Positions 22,975 to 30,708 of a stretch of DNA of 33,864 nucleotides are shown here, piece by piece. The position numbers and the translations under genes were made by a program. Positions within the stretch are counted from its first letter, which is position 1; each line of letters begins with the position of its first letter. Under the pieces are notes generated by a model, which had not been told where the DNA came from, made no database searches, and was given only the letters and a program-made list of their open reading frames with translations. This DNA comes from CAYFYJ01 sp964347415 (GTDB lineage: Archaea; Aenigmatarchaeota; Aenigmatarchaeia; CG10238-14), in assembly GCA_964347415.1 (NCBI GenBank), contig CAYFYJ010000012.1, positions 1-33,864 on the forward strand, read 5' to 3'.

Positions 22975-23928
22975 ATGAGAACATTCCGGAATTTAAAACC
23001 TGTAAAAGATATGAAAATCGATGGGAAGACTTCGGTAAACGATTTAGCAACCCAGATGTTTGAATCTGGCGGGTTTACAGCAAAGAAACTCGCCGTAGGA
23101 ATAAATATCCTAGAGGAGATGCTCGAAGAAAAAAACTGTTTGAAATTTCTTTCTTTTCCGGCTTGCATAATAGCGACAGGAGCAAGAGGGATAATAAAAG
23201 AAATGGTTAGAAGAAAATTGTTCGATATCCTGATAACAACATGCGGAACATTAGATCATGATTTGGCAAGAGCTTGGAAGGATTATTACCATGGCAGATT
23301 TTTGATGGATGATCAAGAATTACACAAGAAGAAGATCAACAGGCTAGGCAACGTCCTAGTCCCGAACGAATCCTATGGTTTAATAATAGAAGAAAGAATG
23401 AGACAATTCTTGGAAGAAATTTATCACGACAAAAAAGAACTTGCTACTTACGAACTCGCCTGGGAGATGGGAAAGAGAATAAAAAATAAAGATTCGATCT
23501 TACACTGGTCGTATAAAAATAAAATACCGATGATAATTCCAGGGATAACTGATGGGGCGGTTGGATATCAGATATGGCAGTTCTCCCAGGATCATGACTT
23601 TAAGATAAACGTTCTGAAAGACGAACAACTGTTGAGTGATTTGATTTGGAATACGAAAAAATCCGGAGCATTAATAGTCGGTGGTGGGATATCAAAACAT
23701 CATACCATTTGGTGGAATCAATTCAAGGATGGTTTAGATTACGCTGTTTACGTTACCACAGCAGTAGAATGGGATGGAAGTTTATCAGGAGCAAGGCCAA
23801 GAGAAGCTGTTTCCTGGGGTAAGATAAAAGAGAAAGCGAAATTTGTCATGATAGAAGAGGATGCAACCATTGCTTTACCTATAATCTTGAGTTCAATTCT
23901 AGCCAGAACAAAATCTAAGAAAAAGTAG
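22975..23928 (+). CDS. dys: deoxyhypusine synthase
   Basis: Transfers the aminobutyl group of spermidine to a lysine of translation factor aIF5A, in an NAD-dependent reaction. 317 residues. It shows TTCGTLDHDLAR, HWSYKNKIPMIIPGITDGA, IVGGGISKHHTIWWN, YAVYVTTAVEWDGSLSGARP and REAVSWGKIK; Lys283 in SWGK matches the lysine that forms the enzyme-intermediate in the human protein. The ATG follows TAGGAGGTTG, a strong ribosome-binding site. The enzyme is found in archaea and eukaryotes and is the best phylogenetic marker here. It has no functional link to the purine genes and starts after the terminated candidate RNA. Confidence 0.95.
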   Translation: MRTFRNLKPVKDMKIDGKTSVNDLATQMFESGGFTAKKLAVGINILEEMLEEKNCLKFLSFPACIIATGARGIIKEMVRRKLFDILITTCGTLDHDLARAWKDYYHGRFLMDDQELHKKKINRLGNVLVPNESYGLIIEERMRQFLEEIYHDKKELATYELAWEMGKRIKNKDSILHWSYKNKIPMIIPGITDGAVGYQIWQFSQDHDFKINVLKDEQLLSDLIWNTKKSGALIVGGGISKHHTIWWNQFKDGLDYAVYVTTAVEWDGSLSGARPREAVSWGKIKEKAKFVMIEEDATIALPIILSSILARTKSKKK

Positions 23929-23932
23929 TTAA

Positions 23933-23992
23933 TCAAAATTCGTCTAGATCTTCTTCGTCATCCCATTCCTCTTCATCCCAATCTTCTGGCAT
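23933..23992 (-). CDS. 19-residue acidic microprotein
   Basis: ORF MPEDWDEEEWDDEEDLDEF: 13 of 19 residues are Asp or Glu, with two Trp. A strong ribosome-binding site GGAGGGA lies 4 bases before the ATG, and a TATA-like CTTTAAATATAT (24045-24034, minus) predicts a start near 24013, so the promoter, ribosome site and ORF line up. It converges on the deoxyhypusine synthase gene, whose stop is 4 bases away. Function unknown. Confidence 0.5.
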   Translation of the reverse strand: MPEDWDEEEWDDEEDLDEF

Positions 23993-24033
23993 AAAATCCC
24001 TCCGATTGATAACGTTCTTTTTTATTAAACGTC

Positions 24034-24045
24034 ATATATTTAAAG
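24034..24045 (-). promoter_or_regulatory. TATA-like box of the acidic microgene
   Basis: CTTTAAATATAT on the minus strand, about 42-53 bases before the ATG at 23992. The divergent plus-strand box lies 20 bases away. Confidence 0.45.
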
Positions 24046-24064
24046 TTTGCTTCTCTATGCAAAG

Positions 24065-24075
24065 GTTTAAAAATT
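24065..24075 (+). promoter_or_regulatory. TATA-like box of the two plus-strand microgenes
   Basis: GGTTTAAAAAT, centred about 45 bases before the ATG at 24114. It predicts a start near 24096, leaving room for the GGTGAT ribosome-binding site at 24105-24110. A second AT-rich run (24076-24085) is an alternative box. Confidence 0.4.
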
Positions 24076-24113
24076 TTTTTAAATACGGAAAACAATTAAT
24101 TCTTGGTGATATA

Positions 24114-24164
24114 ATGGGCTGCGGGGGCTGTGGTTCTAAAAAGAAGAAGAAAAAGAAGAAGTGA
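24114..24164 (+). CDS. 16-residue Cys-Gly/poly-Lys microprotein
   Basis: ORF MGCGGCGSKKKKKKKK. A canonical GGTGAT ribosome-binding site ends 3 bases before the ATG and a TATA-like box lies upstream. The CGGC pair could bind a metal and the Lys tail could bind nucleic acid, but this is only what the composition permits. It lies 4 bases upstream of the next basic microgene, so the two are probably co-translated. AAG and AAA codons alternate irregularly, so it is not a plain homopolymer. Confidence 0.5.
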   Translation: MGCGGCGSKKKKKKKK

Positions 24165-24168
24165 ATAG

Positions 24169-24252
24169 ATGCCGAGAAAGCGTAAGAGGAAAACTATTAG
24201 AGCTAAGATAAGAAGACGTAGAAAGATGCTCAAAGGTAGAAGAAGGCAATAA
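24169..24252 (+). CDS. 27-residue Arg/Lys-rich microprotein, eL41-like
   Basis: It begins MPRKRKRKTIRAKIRRRRK and ends in MLKGRRRQ: 17 of 27 residues are Arg or Lys. In length, charge and the RRRRKM element it resembles ribosomal protein eL41, a roughly 25-residue helix found in archaeal and eukaryotic ribosomes. Genes this small are routinely missed. It starts 4 bases after the stop of the Cys-Gly/poly-Lys microgene. A generic basic peptide cannot be excluded. Confidence 0.5.
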   Translation: MPRKRKRKTIRAKIRRRRKMLKGRRRQ

Positions 24253-24277
24253 ACTTTTTAATTTTGAGTAAGATGAT

Positions 24278-24523
24278 ATGTGGGATAGTATCTCTCAGGT
24301 TGTAATAGCGATTTTAGGAGTTGCTGCTATCATACTGGTTGCTAAAAAAAATAAATGGGGCTTTGTTTTTGGATTAATATCTCAACCTTTTTGGTTCATT
24401 ACTTCATTCCTCAATAAACAATGGGGTGTATTTTTTCTTTCTATGGTCTATACATGTAGTTGGTTATACGGGATTTATGAATGGTTTTTTAAGAAAAGGA
24501 AAGATCGTAAAAAACACACTTAA
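24278..24523 (+). CDS. small PnuC-like membrane protein
   Basis: 81 residues with three predicted helices and a basic tail (KKRKDRKKHT). The aromatic pattern KWGFVFGLISQPFWFITSF and QWGVFFLSMVYTCSWLYGIY resembles the Trp-rich repeats of PnuC-type nicotinamide riboside transporters, but it is much shorter than a full PnuC and would have to assemble from several copies. GATGAT precedes the ATG. It could equally be an unrelated small membrane protein. Confidence 0.6.
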   Translation: MWDSISQVVIAILGVAAIILVAKKNKWGFVFGLISQPFWFITSFLNKQWGVFFLSMVYTCSWLYGIYEWFFKKRKDRKKHT

Positions 24524-24548
24524 ATCTTTTTAATTAGAATGTAAAATC

Positions 24549-24710
24549 ATGGCTTATACTACTTACATCCCAGAAGAAATTTTCTCAGGTCCATTATCCA
24601 TAACTCATTTGTTCATTGCGTTGATAATAATCTTGATAATTGTCATCTTCTTCAGTTATACTTTCTACAAGATATTTGGCTCGAGAAGAAAGCCGGAATC
24701 TTTCTTTTGA
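24549..24710 (+). CDS. 53-residue single-helix membrane protein
   Basis: ORF with a short outer N-terminus (MAYTTYIPEEIFSGPLS), one helix (THLFIALIIILIIVIFFSYT) and a basic C-terminus (YKIFGSRRKPESFF). A TATA-like CTTAAATCTTT is centred about 23 bases before the ATG, so a leaderless transcript is likely. The basic tail predicts a cytoplasmic C-terminus. It lies between two transporter-like genes. No family recognised. Confidence 0.5.
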   Translation: MAYTTYIPEEIFSGPLSITHLFIALIIILIIVIFFSYTFYKIFGSRRKPESFF

Positions 24711-24753
24711 TTATCGTGAAAGAATTTAAATTAAAAGAAGAAAAGACTATAGT

Positions 24754-25608
24754 ATGTCTGAATTGATGGGCTTTCTATATGCTATCGTATCAATAGTAAT
24801 GTGGGGAAGTTATCTAGTCCCGTTCAAAAAAATCAAATCCGATGTAAGTTATTCTCAATTCTTAATGTGTTTGGGAGTTTCAATCACAGCATTCACAGTC
24901 TCGATATTAATCGGAACCCCGTTGAACATAGGTATTTGGGGTATCATAGGCGGGATAATATGGACTATAGGCAACTATCTATCACTCCTCGCAGTAAAAG
25001 AAATCGGTATCTCAAGGGCATTCCCACTCTGGGCCATCAACCTTTTAGTGGCCTTTGCATGGGGAGTATTGTTCTTTAAAGAATTGACCAGTTCTATGAC
25101 TATAATCTTAGGTTTGATAGGGACTGTATGTATTTTTATTGGGTGTTTCATAATAGGAAGGATAAGAAAGAGTAAAGAAAAACCTACTATAAGAGGCGTT
25201 ATGTTCGCACTTACAGCCGGTTTGTTTTTCGGTTCTGGTGGATATCCTTTGTTGATATCGAACTTGGGTGCTAAGCAGTTCTATTTTCAGATGTCTGTTG
25301 GGATTTTGATAACAAGTTTCATTCTCTTTCTGCTAAAAGTTAGAATACCAAAAAAACCACAACTTTTAGAAGGACTCTCCAGCGGTTTGATGTGGAGCAT
25401 TGCGAATTTTTTTGCACTCCATACTTTTCTTATTCTTGGAATTTCAAGAGGAGTTCCGATAACTCAGATATGTGCATTGGTCGGGGCCCTGTGGGGTATT
25501 TTTTATTTTAAAGAATTCACTAAAAGAAAACAAGTTATTAGAATCATAATGAGTGCTATAATAATCATAATAGGTGCTTTTTTTATTGGATTTGCAAGAC
25601 CCCAATAA
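24754..25608 (+). CDS. GRP/DMT-superfamily transporter (sugar-type)
   Basis: 284 residues, about ten helices in two related halves, the DMT plan. The start (AIVSIVMWGSYLVPFKK) and the segment AVKEIGISRAFPLWAINLLVAFAWGVLFFKELT are close to the glucose/ribose porter (GRP, GlcU/RbsU-like) family. The second half repeats it with GISRGVPITQICALVGALWGIFYFKEFTKRKQ. The substrate is unproven; sugars such as ribose or glucose are usual for the family, and ribose would feed PRPP. A TATA-like AATTTAAATT sits about 26 bases before the ATG (leaderless). Confidence 0.75.
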   Translation: MSELMGFLYAIVSIVMWGSYLVPFKKIKSDVSYSQFLMCLGVSITAFTVSILIGTPLNIGIWGIIGGIIWTIGNYLSLLAVKEIGISRAFPLWAINLLVAFAWGVLFFKELTSSMTIILGLIGTVCIFIGCFIIGRIRKSKEKPTIRGVMFALTAGLFFGSGGYPLLISNLGAKQFYFQMSVGILITSFILFLLKVRIPKKPQLLEGLSSGLMWSIANFFALHTFLILGISRGVPITQICALVGALWGIFYFKEFTKRKQVIRIIMSAIIIIIGAFFIGFARPQ

Positions 25609-25660
25609 AAGTTAAAAGATTGGTATGTAAATTTAATATAGTAAAAAATATAGTGGTTTG

Positions 25661-26059
25661 ATGAAAGTTTTGATGATCTGTGGTAGTAAATCTGATTTAC
25701 CCATAGTCGAAAAGGCTGAGAGAATCCTCAAAGAAAATAATATTCCATACAAATTAGAGATTGCATCAGCACATAGAGAACCCGAGAAAGTTAAGGAAAT
25801 TGTAAAAACAACTGATGCCGACGTTTTCATAGCTTTTGCAGGGTTATCTGCCGCTTTACCTGGTTTCGTTGCCTCTTTGACAGACAAACCAGTCATAGGA
25901 GTTCCTGTTAACGTTAAATTGGACGGCCTAGATGCTTTGTTATCGACGATGCAGATGCCTTCTGGAGTTCCTGTAGCAACAGTTGGAATAGATAACGCAA
26001 AAAATGCTGCTCATCTTGCCATAAGAATCTTGAAATTAAAATATCCTGACTTGAAGTAA
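25661..26059 (+). CDS. purE: PurE, AIR carboxylase or N5-CAIR mutase
   Basis: 132 residues. It carries the PurE core: ICGSKSDLP, IASAHREPEKV, AFAGLSAALPGFVASLTDKPVIGVPVN, GLDALLSTMQMPSGVPVATVGI and NAAHLAIRIL. It makes CAIR, either from N5-CAIR (class I, needs PurK) or directly from AIR and CO2 (class II). No purK is in the window, and AGLSAALPG differs from the class I GGAAHLPG; this leaves the class open. The ATG at 25661 follows TTG and sits about 27 bases after an AATTTAATATA box. Confidence 0.92.
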   Translation: MKVLMICGSKSDLPIVEKAERILKENNIPYKLEIASAHREPEKVKEIVKTTDADVFIAFAGLSAALPGFVASLTDKPVIGVPVNVKLDGLDALLSTMQMPSGVPVATVGIDNAKNAAHLAIRILKLKYPDLK

Positions 26060-26060
26060 A

Positions 26061-26070
26061 ATTATATAAA
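26061..26070 (+). promoter_or_regulatory. TATA-like box for the 121-residue membrane protein
   Basis: ATTATATAAA centred about 27 bases before the ATG at 26093, the clearest leaderless promoter in the window. Confidence 0.55.
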
Positions 26071-26092
26071 CCCGCCATTTCATCATTTAATT

Positions 26093-26458
26093 ATGGTCGG
26101 AATTGCGGACATTATTAATCTAGTTATTTCCTCCTTGATTACGTCAACCTTCGCTTATCTTGTTTTGAAATTATTGAAAGAAGAGAGAACTTTCCTGAAA
26201 GTTCTCATCGTTGTTATTATATCTAATGTAGTTATAATGTTCGTGCCGTACGTATCGACGTTTGTCCCGATACCATGGTTTGTTGACCTTGCACTCAGCA
26301 TATTGCTGGCTCTAATCATCTACAAATTCGGGCTAGACGTTTCCTGGTTGCATGCTGTAGTTCTGATGGTACTCACACCGATCATCGCACTCGTAATAGC
26401 TATGATACTAGCTTTTCTTGGGTTAGGATCTATTCTGAGTCTAAGTTTCTTGACATAA
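26093..26458 (+). CDS. membrane protein, unknown
   Basis: 121 residues with four hydrophobic helices (about 5-26, 35-57, 62-80, 84-115, the last perhaps two) and only short loops. No recognisable motif. It lies between purE and purA on the same strand but has its own TATA-like box, so it need not be part of a purine operon. Confidence 0.65.
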   Translation: MVGIADIINLVISSLITSTFAYLVLKLLKEERTFLKVLIVVIISNVVIMFVPYVSTFVPIPWFVDLALSILLALIIYKFGLDVSWLHAVVLMVLTPIIALVIAMILAFLGLGSILSLSFLT

Positions 26459-26491
26459 TTTTTTCAATTATTTATTTCTTAGAACCCTAAA

Positions 26492-26505
26492 ATCTGATAT
26501 CAGAT
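26492..26505. promoter_or_regulatory. 14-bp perfect palindrome before purA
   Basis: ATCTGATATCAGAT is fully self-complementary and ends 6 bases before the purA ATG. Such a site could be an operator for a dimeric regulator, or a small mRNA hairpin over the ribosome-binding region. Confidence 0.45.
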
Positions 26506-26511
26506 GATTCT

Positions 26512-27807
26512 ATGCCTTGTGCGGTTATTGTAGGTGCTCAATGGGGTGATTGTGGCAAAGGTAAAGTTGTTGATTATTATTCTAAGGATGCCGACATGGT
26601 TGTTAGATACCAAGGTGGATGCAATGCTGGACATACTGTTGTTGTTGATGGAAAAAAATTCAAGTTTCATTTAATACCCTCTGGTGTAATTCAAGAAAAA
26701 AGACTCGTTATCGGGAATGGTGTTGTGCTCGATCTAGAAGTTTTATACAGAGAAATTGATGATTTAAGGTCGAAGAACATTTCACCAAATTTATTGATAA
26801 GTGAACGAGCTCATATAACTCTTCCTGTCCATAAAATGCTCGATGGTTTGCAAGAAACTTCACGAGGAAAATCCATCGGAACAACCAAACGAGGTATAGG
26901 GCCGACTTATACCGATAAAATTTCTAGGTCTGGGTTGAGGATGGTAGATCTTTTGGATAGCGGAACATTGGACGAAAAAATAGAGATGATAGTCGAAAAG
27001 AAGCAAAAGCTCTTACGATATGTTTACAAATCAGATGTTGTGTTATCGAAGAAAGAAATTTTAGATTACTGCTTGAAGTTCAGAGATGGGTTGAAGAATT
27101 ACATAGGAGATGCTTCTTTGGAAATTCACAATGCAATAAAGGGGGGTAAAAAGATTATTCTTGAGGGAGCTCAAGGAACGCTGTTAGATATAGATCACGG
27201 GACTTACCCTTTCGTCACATCTTCCAACCCCACAATTGGGGGAGCTTTAACTGGGTCTGGGATAGGACCGAAGAACTTGAACATCATAATTGGAGTGATG
27301 AAAGCCTATGTCACTAGAGTTGGTGGAGGACCATTCCCAACAGAGTTAACAGGTCAGATTGGGAATAAAATAAGAGAGAAAGGTGCGGAATTCGGAACTA
27401 CGACTGGAAGACCAAGAAGATGTGGATGGTTGGACGGGGTTGCGTTAAGATTCGCTACTAGAGTTAACGGGTTTGATGGATTGACTGTGATGAAACTGGA
27501 TGTTCTGGGTGGATTAGAAAAAGTAAAGATATGCACTGCTTACGAATATGATGGCAAAACAATAAAAGAATTTCCTGCTGATCTAAAAGTTTTAGAGAAA
27601 TGTGTTCCTGTTTACGAGACTTTGGATGGATGGCACGATTTTTCTGAACAAGAATGGCGAGATATTGCAAACAAAGGATACGATGCTTTACCGAATGAGA
27701 TGAAAGATTACTTGAAGAAAATTGAAGAGATAGCTGAAATCCCAATTTACTTTGTTTCTATAGGGCCTGGAAGGGAATCTACCATCTGTATGAAAGAAAT
27801 ATTTTAA
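26512..27807 (+). CDS. purA: adenylosuccinate synthetase
   Basis: GTP-dependent joining of aspartate to IMP, the first AMP-branch step. 431 residues. P-loop-like QWGDCGKGKVVD, NAGHT, KRGIGPTYTDK, LEGAQGTLLDIDHGTYPFVTSSNP, TRVGGGPFPTEL and GTTTGRPRRCGWLDGVALR are all present. The invariant-looking GDEGKGK reads GDCGKGK: Asp13 and Lys16 are kept but Glu14 is Cys. The mutated codon is TGT, so a simple sequencing error from GAA/GAG is unlikely. A 14-bp palindrome lies just before the start. PurB, two genes downstream, completes the AMP branch. Confidence 0.95.
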   Translation: MPCAVIVGAQWGDCGKGKVVDYYSKDADMVVRYQGGCNAGHTVVVDGKKFKFHLIPSGVIQEKRLVIGNGVVLDLEVLYREIDDLRSKNISPNLLISERAHITLPVHKMLDGLQETSRGKSIGTTKRGIGPTYTDKISRSGLRMVDLLDSGTLDEKIEMIVEKKQKLLRYVYKSDVVLSKKEILDYCLKFRDGLKNYIGDASLEIHNAIKGGKKIILEGAQGTLLDIDHGTYPFVTSSNPTIGGALTGSGIGPKNLNIIIGVMKAYVTRVGGGPFPTELTGQIGNKIREKGAEFGTTTGRPRRCGWLDGVALRFATRVNGFDGLTVMKLDVLGGLEKVKICTAYEYDGKTIKEFPADLKVLEKCVPVYETLDGWHDFSEQEWRDIANKGYDALPNEMKDYLKKIEEIAEIPIYFVSIGPGRESTICMKEIF

Positions 27808-27831
27808 TTATTCAATCTCCAAATTCTTCTC

Positions 27832-28470
27832 ATGACTTTATTAGATGACATCAAACAAGAAGCAAAATCGTATTTCTCGAACGTAAGAGGTAGTCATGCT
27901 TGGGATCATACGGAAAGAGTTTATAATCTTTGTATGCACATCGGGAAAAAAGAAAATGCCGATATTGAGATTTTGAAATTGGCCGCAATTTTACACGACA
28001 TAGGGAGAGAGCATCAAGACAAATCGAATGGGGAAATTTGTCATGCAAAAAAAGGTTCAATTTTAGCAAGAAAATTGTTAGAAAAACATAATTTGGATAA
28101 CGAAAAAATAAACAAAATCATCCATTGTATTGAATCCCACAGATTCAGGGGTGATAAGCCTCCTCGAACAAAAGAAGCTAAAATATTGTTTGATGCCGAT
28201 AATTTAGATTCTATTGGGGCTGTTGGGGTTGGAAGAGCCTTTTTGTTTGCTGGAGAAATAGGTGCAAAATTACATGATAAAAATATTGATATCGAAAAAA
28301 TCAAACCTTACACAAAAGAAGACACTGCATACAGAGAGTTTATGGTTAAATTAAGAAAAATCAAAGATAAAATGCTCACTGAAGAGGGAAAAAGAGTTGC
28401 AGAAGAAAGACATAGATTTATGGTAGATTTTTTCGATAGGTTGAATAAAGAAGTTGATGGAGTGGATTGA
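27832..28470 (+). CDS. HD-domain phosphohydrolase
   Basis: 212 residues with the HD signature: HAWDHTERVYNL (first His), AAILHDIGREH (His-Asp pair), a downstream CIESHRFRG and DADNLDSIGAVGVGRAFLFA (final Asp). The order is that of metal-dependent phosphohydrolases of the HDIG-like type (YedJ/YpgQ relatives). Substrate unknown; nucleotides are common for the family. A TATA-like ATATTTTAATTA precedes the ATG by about 28 bases. Its stop is immediately followed by the purC ATG (TGA then ATG), so the two are one operon. Confidence 0.85.
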   Translation: MTLLDDIKQEAKSYFSNVRGSHAWDHTERVYNLCMHIGKKENADIEILKLAAILHDIGREHQDKSNGEICHAKKGSILARKLLEKHNLDNEKINKIIHCIESHRFRGDKPPRTKEAKILFDADNLDSIGAVGVGRAFLFAGEIGAKLHDKNIDIEKIKPYTKEDTAYREFMVKLRKIKDKMLTEEGKRVAEERHRFMVDFFDRLNKEVDGVD

Positions 28471-29295
28471 ATGGAATTGATCAAAAAAGGGAAAGTAAAA
28501 GATATCTATGACTTTGATGAAAATAAACTTTTGTTCGAATACTCTGACCGCATATCATGTTTTGATGTCATATTGAAAGATGAAATTCCATCTAAAGGCG
28601 AAGTTCTATGCAGGATGGGAGAGTTCTGGTTCAAGACTCTAGATTTTCCTAACCATATGATAGAAGTTCAGAGACCGAACAAAATGGTAGTTAAAAAATG
28701 TGAAGTCATCCCGATAGAATGTGTTGTTCGCGGTTATCTTTACGGAAGCTTTTACGGACGAGTCAAGGATGGGGAAGTCAAACTTCCTGTCGAGCCCATT
28801 CTGGCATCCAAGCTACCTGAGATCTTTTTTGACCCCACGACAAAATATGAGAAAAAGGATAGAGTCATAACAAAAGAAGAAGTGTTGGGAAAAGGATGGT
28901 TGACTGAGGAAGAATATGAATGGCTTAAGGCTAAAGCTATTGAACTCTACAAAAAGATGTCTGAAATCGTGGATAAGGCTGGATTTATCCTAGCTGATGT
29001 CAAGTTTGAGTTTGGTAGGTCTGATGGGAAGGTAGTCTTAGTCGATTCTATAGGACCGGATGAGTTTAGACTTTGGCCGAAGGATAAATATTCCCCGGGA
29101 AAGGTTCAATATGCATACGATAAACAAGTCGTTAGAGATTGGTTGACAGAACAAGGTTATAAGAAGGCTTTGGATGGGGCTCGTAAGTTAGGTAAAGAAA
29201 TACCTGAACCACCAAAATTATCCGAAGAAATAATGAATGAAGCAAGAAGAAGATACATTCACGTTTTTGAGAAGATAACTGGGGAAAAATTCTAA
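28471..29295 (+). CDS. purC: SAICAR synthetase
   Basis: Joins aspartate to CAIR with ATP. 274 residues, somewhat longer than the usual 230-240. Signatures: KGKVKDIYDFDENKLLFEYSD (ATP lid), DRISCFDVILKDEIPSKG, ECVVRGYLYGSFYG, LADVKFEFGR and VDSIGPDEFRLWP. The DEisPDs of many PurC is DSIGPDE here. There is no gap from the HD-domain gene. Confidence 0.93.
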   Translation: MELIKKGKVKDIYDFDENKLLFEYSDRISCFDVILKDEIPSKGEVLCRMGEFWFKTLDFPNHMIEVQRPNKMVVKKCEVIPIECVVRGYLYGSFYGRVKDGEVKLPVEPILASKLPEIFFDPTTKYEKKDRVITKEEVLGKGWLTEEEYEWLKAKAIELYKKMSEIVDKAGFILADVKFEFGRSDGKVVLVDSIGPDEFRLWPKDKYSPGKVQYAYDKQVVRDWLTEQGYKKALDGARKLGKEIPEPPKLSEEIMNEARRRYIHVFEKITGEKF

Positions 29296-29300
29296 TTTTA

Positions 29301-29310
29301 ACTTTAAATT
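29301..29310 (+). promoter_or_regulatory. TATA-like box of purB
   Basis: ACTTTAAATT, centred about 28 bases before the purB ATG, predicts a leaderless purB transcript although purC ends only 38 bases upstream. Confidence 0.45.
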
Positions 29311-29333
29311 GTTTACCCCAACTAATATACTAT

Positions 29334-30671
29334 ATGCCAGCTCATCCGATAGACTTCCGATACTATTCTGACGAAATGAGAAACATCTGGGAAGAGGAAG
29401 CTCGACTTCAAACTTGGTTGACTGTAGAAGCAGCATTAGCAAAAGCCCATGCCAAACTAGGAAATATCCCACGAGAAGCAGCAGATGAGATAGCCAGAAA
29501 AGCATCGACAAAATACGTGAAAGTTGAGAGGGTTAAAGAAATTGATAGAGAAGTACATCATGATTTGATGGCAATGGTCAAAGCTTTAGCAGAACAGTGC
29601 GAGGGCGATGCTGGAAAGTATATTCATTTAGGCGCAACTTCTTATGATATTGAAGACTCTGCCAATGCTCTACAATTCAGGGATGCCATTACTATAATCG
29701 AAAAAGAATTAATCAAGATGAAAAACACCCTTCTTGACTTGGCTGAAAAACATAAGAAGACTGTTTGCATCGGAAGGACGCATAGCGTTCATGCTTTGCC
29801 AACAACCTATGGTATGAAATTTGCTTTTTATGCGACAGAAACTCAAAGAAACCTGGAAAGGTTGGAAGCAGTAAAGAAAAGAGTTCTGGTTGGAAAGATG
29901 AGTGGGGCTGTTGGAACACAAGCCAGTTTTGGTAAACAAGGATTAAAAATTCAAGAAATGGTCATGGAAGAACTTGGTATCAAATCTACTATGGTCTCAA
30001 CCCAAGTCCTATCTAGGGATAGACATGCTGAACTAATTTCTGTACTGGGGATAATTGCGTCTAGTTTAGAGAAGATAGCAAAGGAAATAAGAAACCTACA
30101 GAGAACGGAGATAGCAGAAGTCTTCGAACCTTTCACTGGAAAGCAAGTTGGATCTTCGACAATGCCACACAAAAGAAACCCACATAAATCTGAAAGAATA
30201 TGTGCTTTAGCCAGAATTGTTAGATCAAACGTTGAACCTGAGCTAGAGACGGTTGCATTAGAACATGAAAGGGATCTGACTAATTCTTCTTTGGAAAGAG
30301 TGACTTTTCCCACATCTTTTATCCTACTCGATTTCATGTTAAAACAAATGAACCATGTCCTTTCAGGTTTGGAATTCAACTATAATAACATAAAGAAGAA
30401 TCTTGCGTTAACGAGAGGTATGACTATGGCTGAACATGTTATGATGGGATTGGTTAAGAAGGGAGTTGGCAGACAGGAAGCACATGAAATGTTGAGACAA
30501 GCTGCAATAAAAACTGAAAAAGAGAATAGAACATACAAAGAAGTTTTATTAGAGAATGAAATCATCAAGAAAAATTTCACCGAAGAAGAACTGGATTGGT
30601 ATTTAGATCCTAACAATTATATTGGTACGGCTGTGGAACAAGTCGAGAATGTGATCAAAACTTTGAGATAA
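29334..30671 (+). CDS. purB: adenylosuccinate lyase
   Basis: Cleaves SAICAR to AICAR and adenylosuccinate to AMP, so it acts twice in purine synthesis. 445 residues. Fumarase/aspartase superfamily signature GSSTMPHKRNPHKSE near residues 270-285, with catalytic-region elements HLGATSYDIEDSA and GRTHSVHALPTTYG (His) earlier. Length is typical. The start at 29334 fits the TATA-like box. Confidence 0.95.
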   Translation: MPAHPIDFRYYSDEMRNIWEEEARLQTWLTVEAALAKAHAKLGNIPREAADEIARKASTKYVKVERVKEIDREVHHDLMAMVKALAEQCEGDAGKYIHLGATSYDIEDSANALQFRDAITIIEKELIKMKNTLLDLAEKHKKTVCIGRTHSVHALPTTYGMKFAFYATETQRNLERLEAVKKRVLVGKMSGAVGTQASFGKQGLKIQEMVMEELGIKSTMVSTQVLSRDRHAELISVLGIIASSLEKIAKEIRNLQRTEIAEVFEPFTGKQVGSSTMPHKRNPHKSERICALARIVRSNVEPELETVALEHERDLTNSSLERVTFPTSFILLDFMLKQMNHVLSGLEFNYNNIKKNLALTRGMTMAEHVMMGLVKKGVGRQEAHEMLRQAAIKTEKENRTYKEVLLENEIIKKNFTEEELDWYLDPNNYIGTAVEQVENVIKTLR

Positions 30672-30708
30672 AAATAATAATTAAAACTTTGTTTTTATAA
30701 TAACTCTT

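Noticed and set aside
29951..30379. 142-codon minus-strand ORF
   Set aside because: Fully antisense to the purB signature region; no ribosome site or promoter for it.
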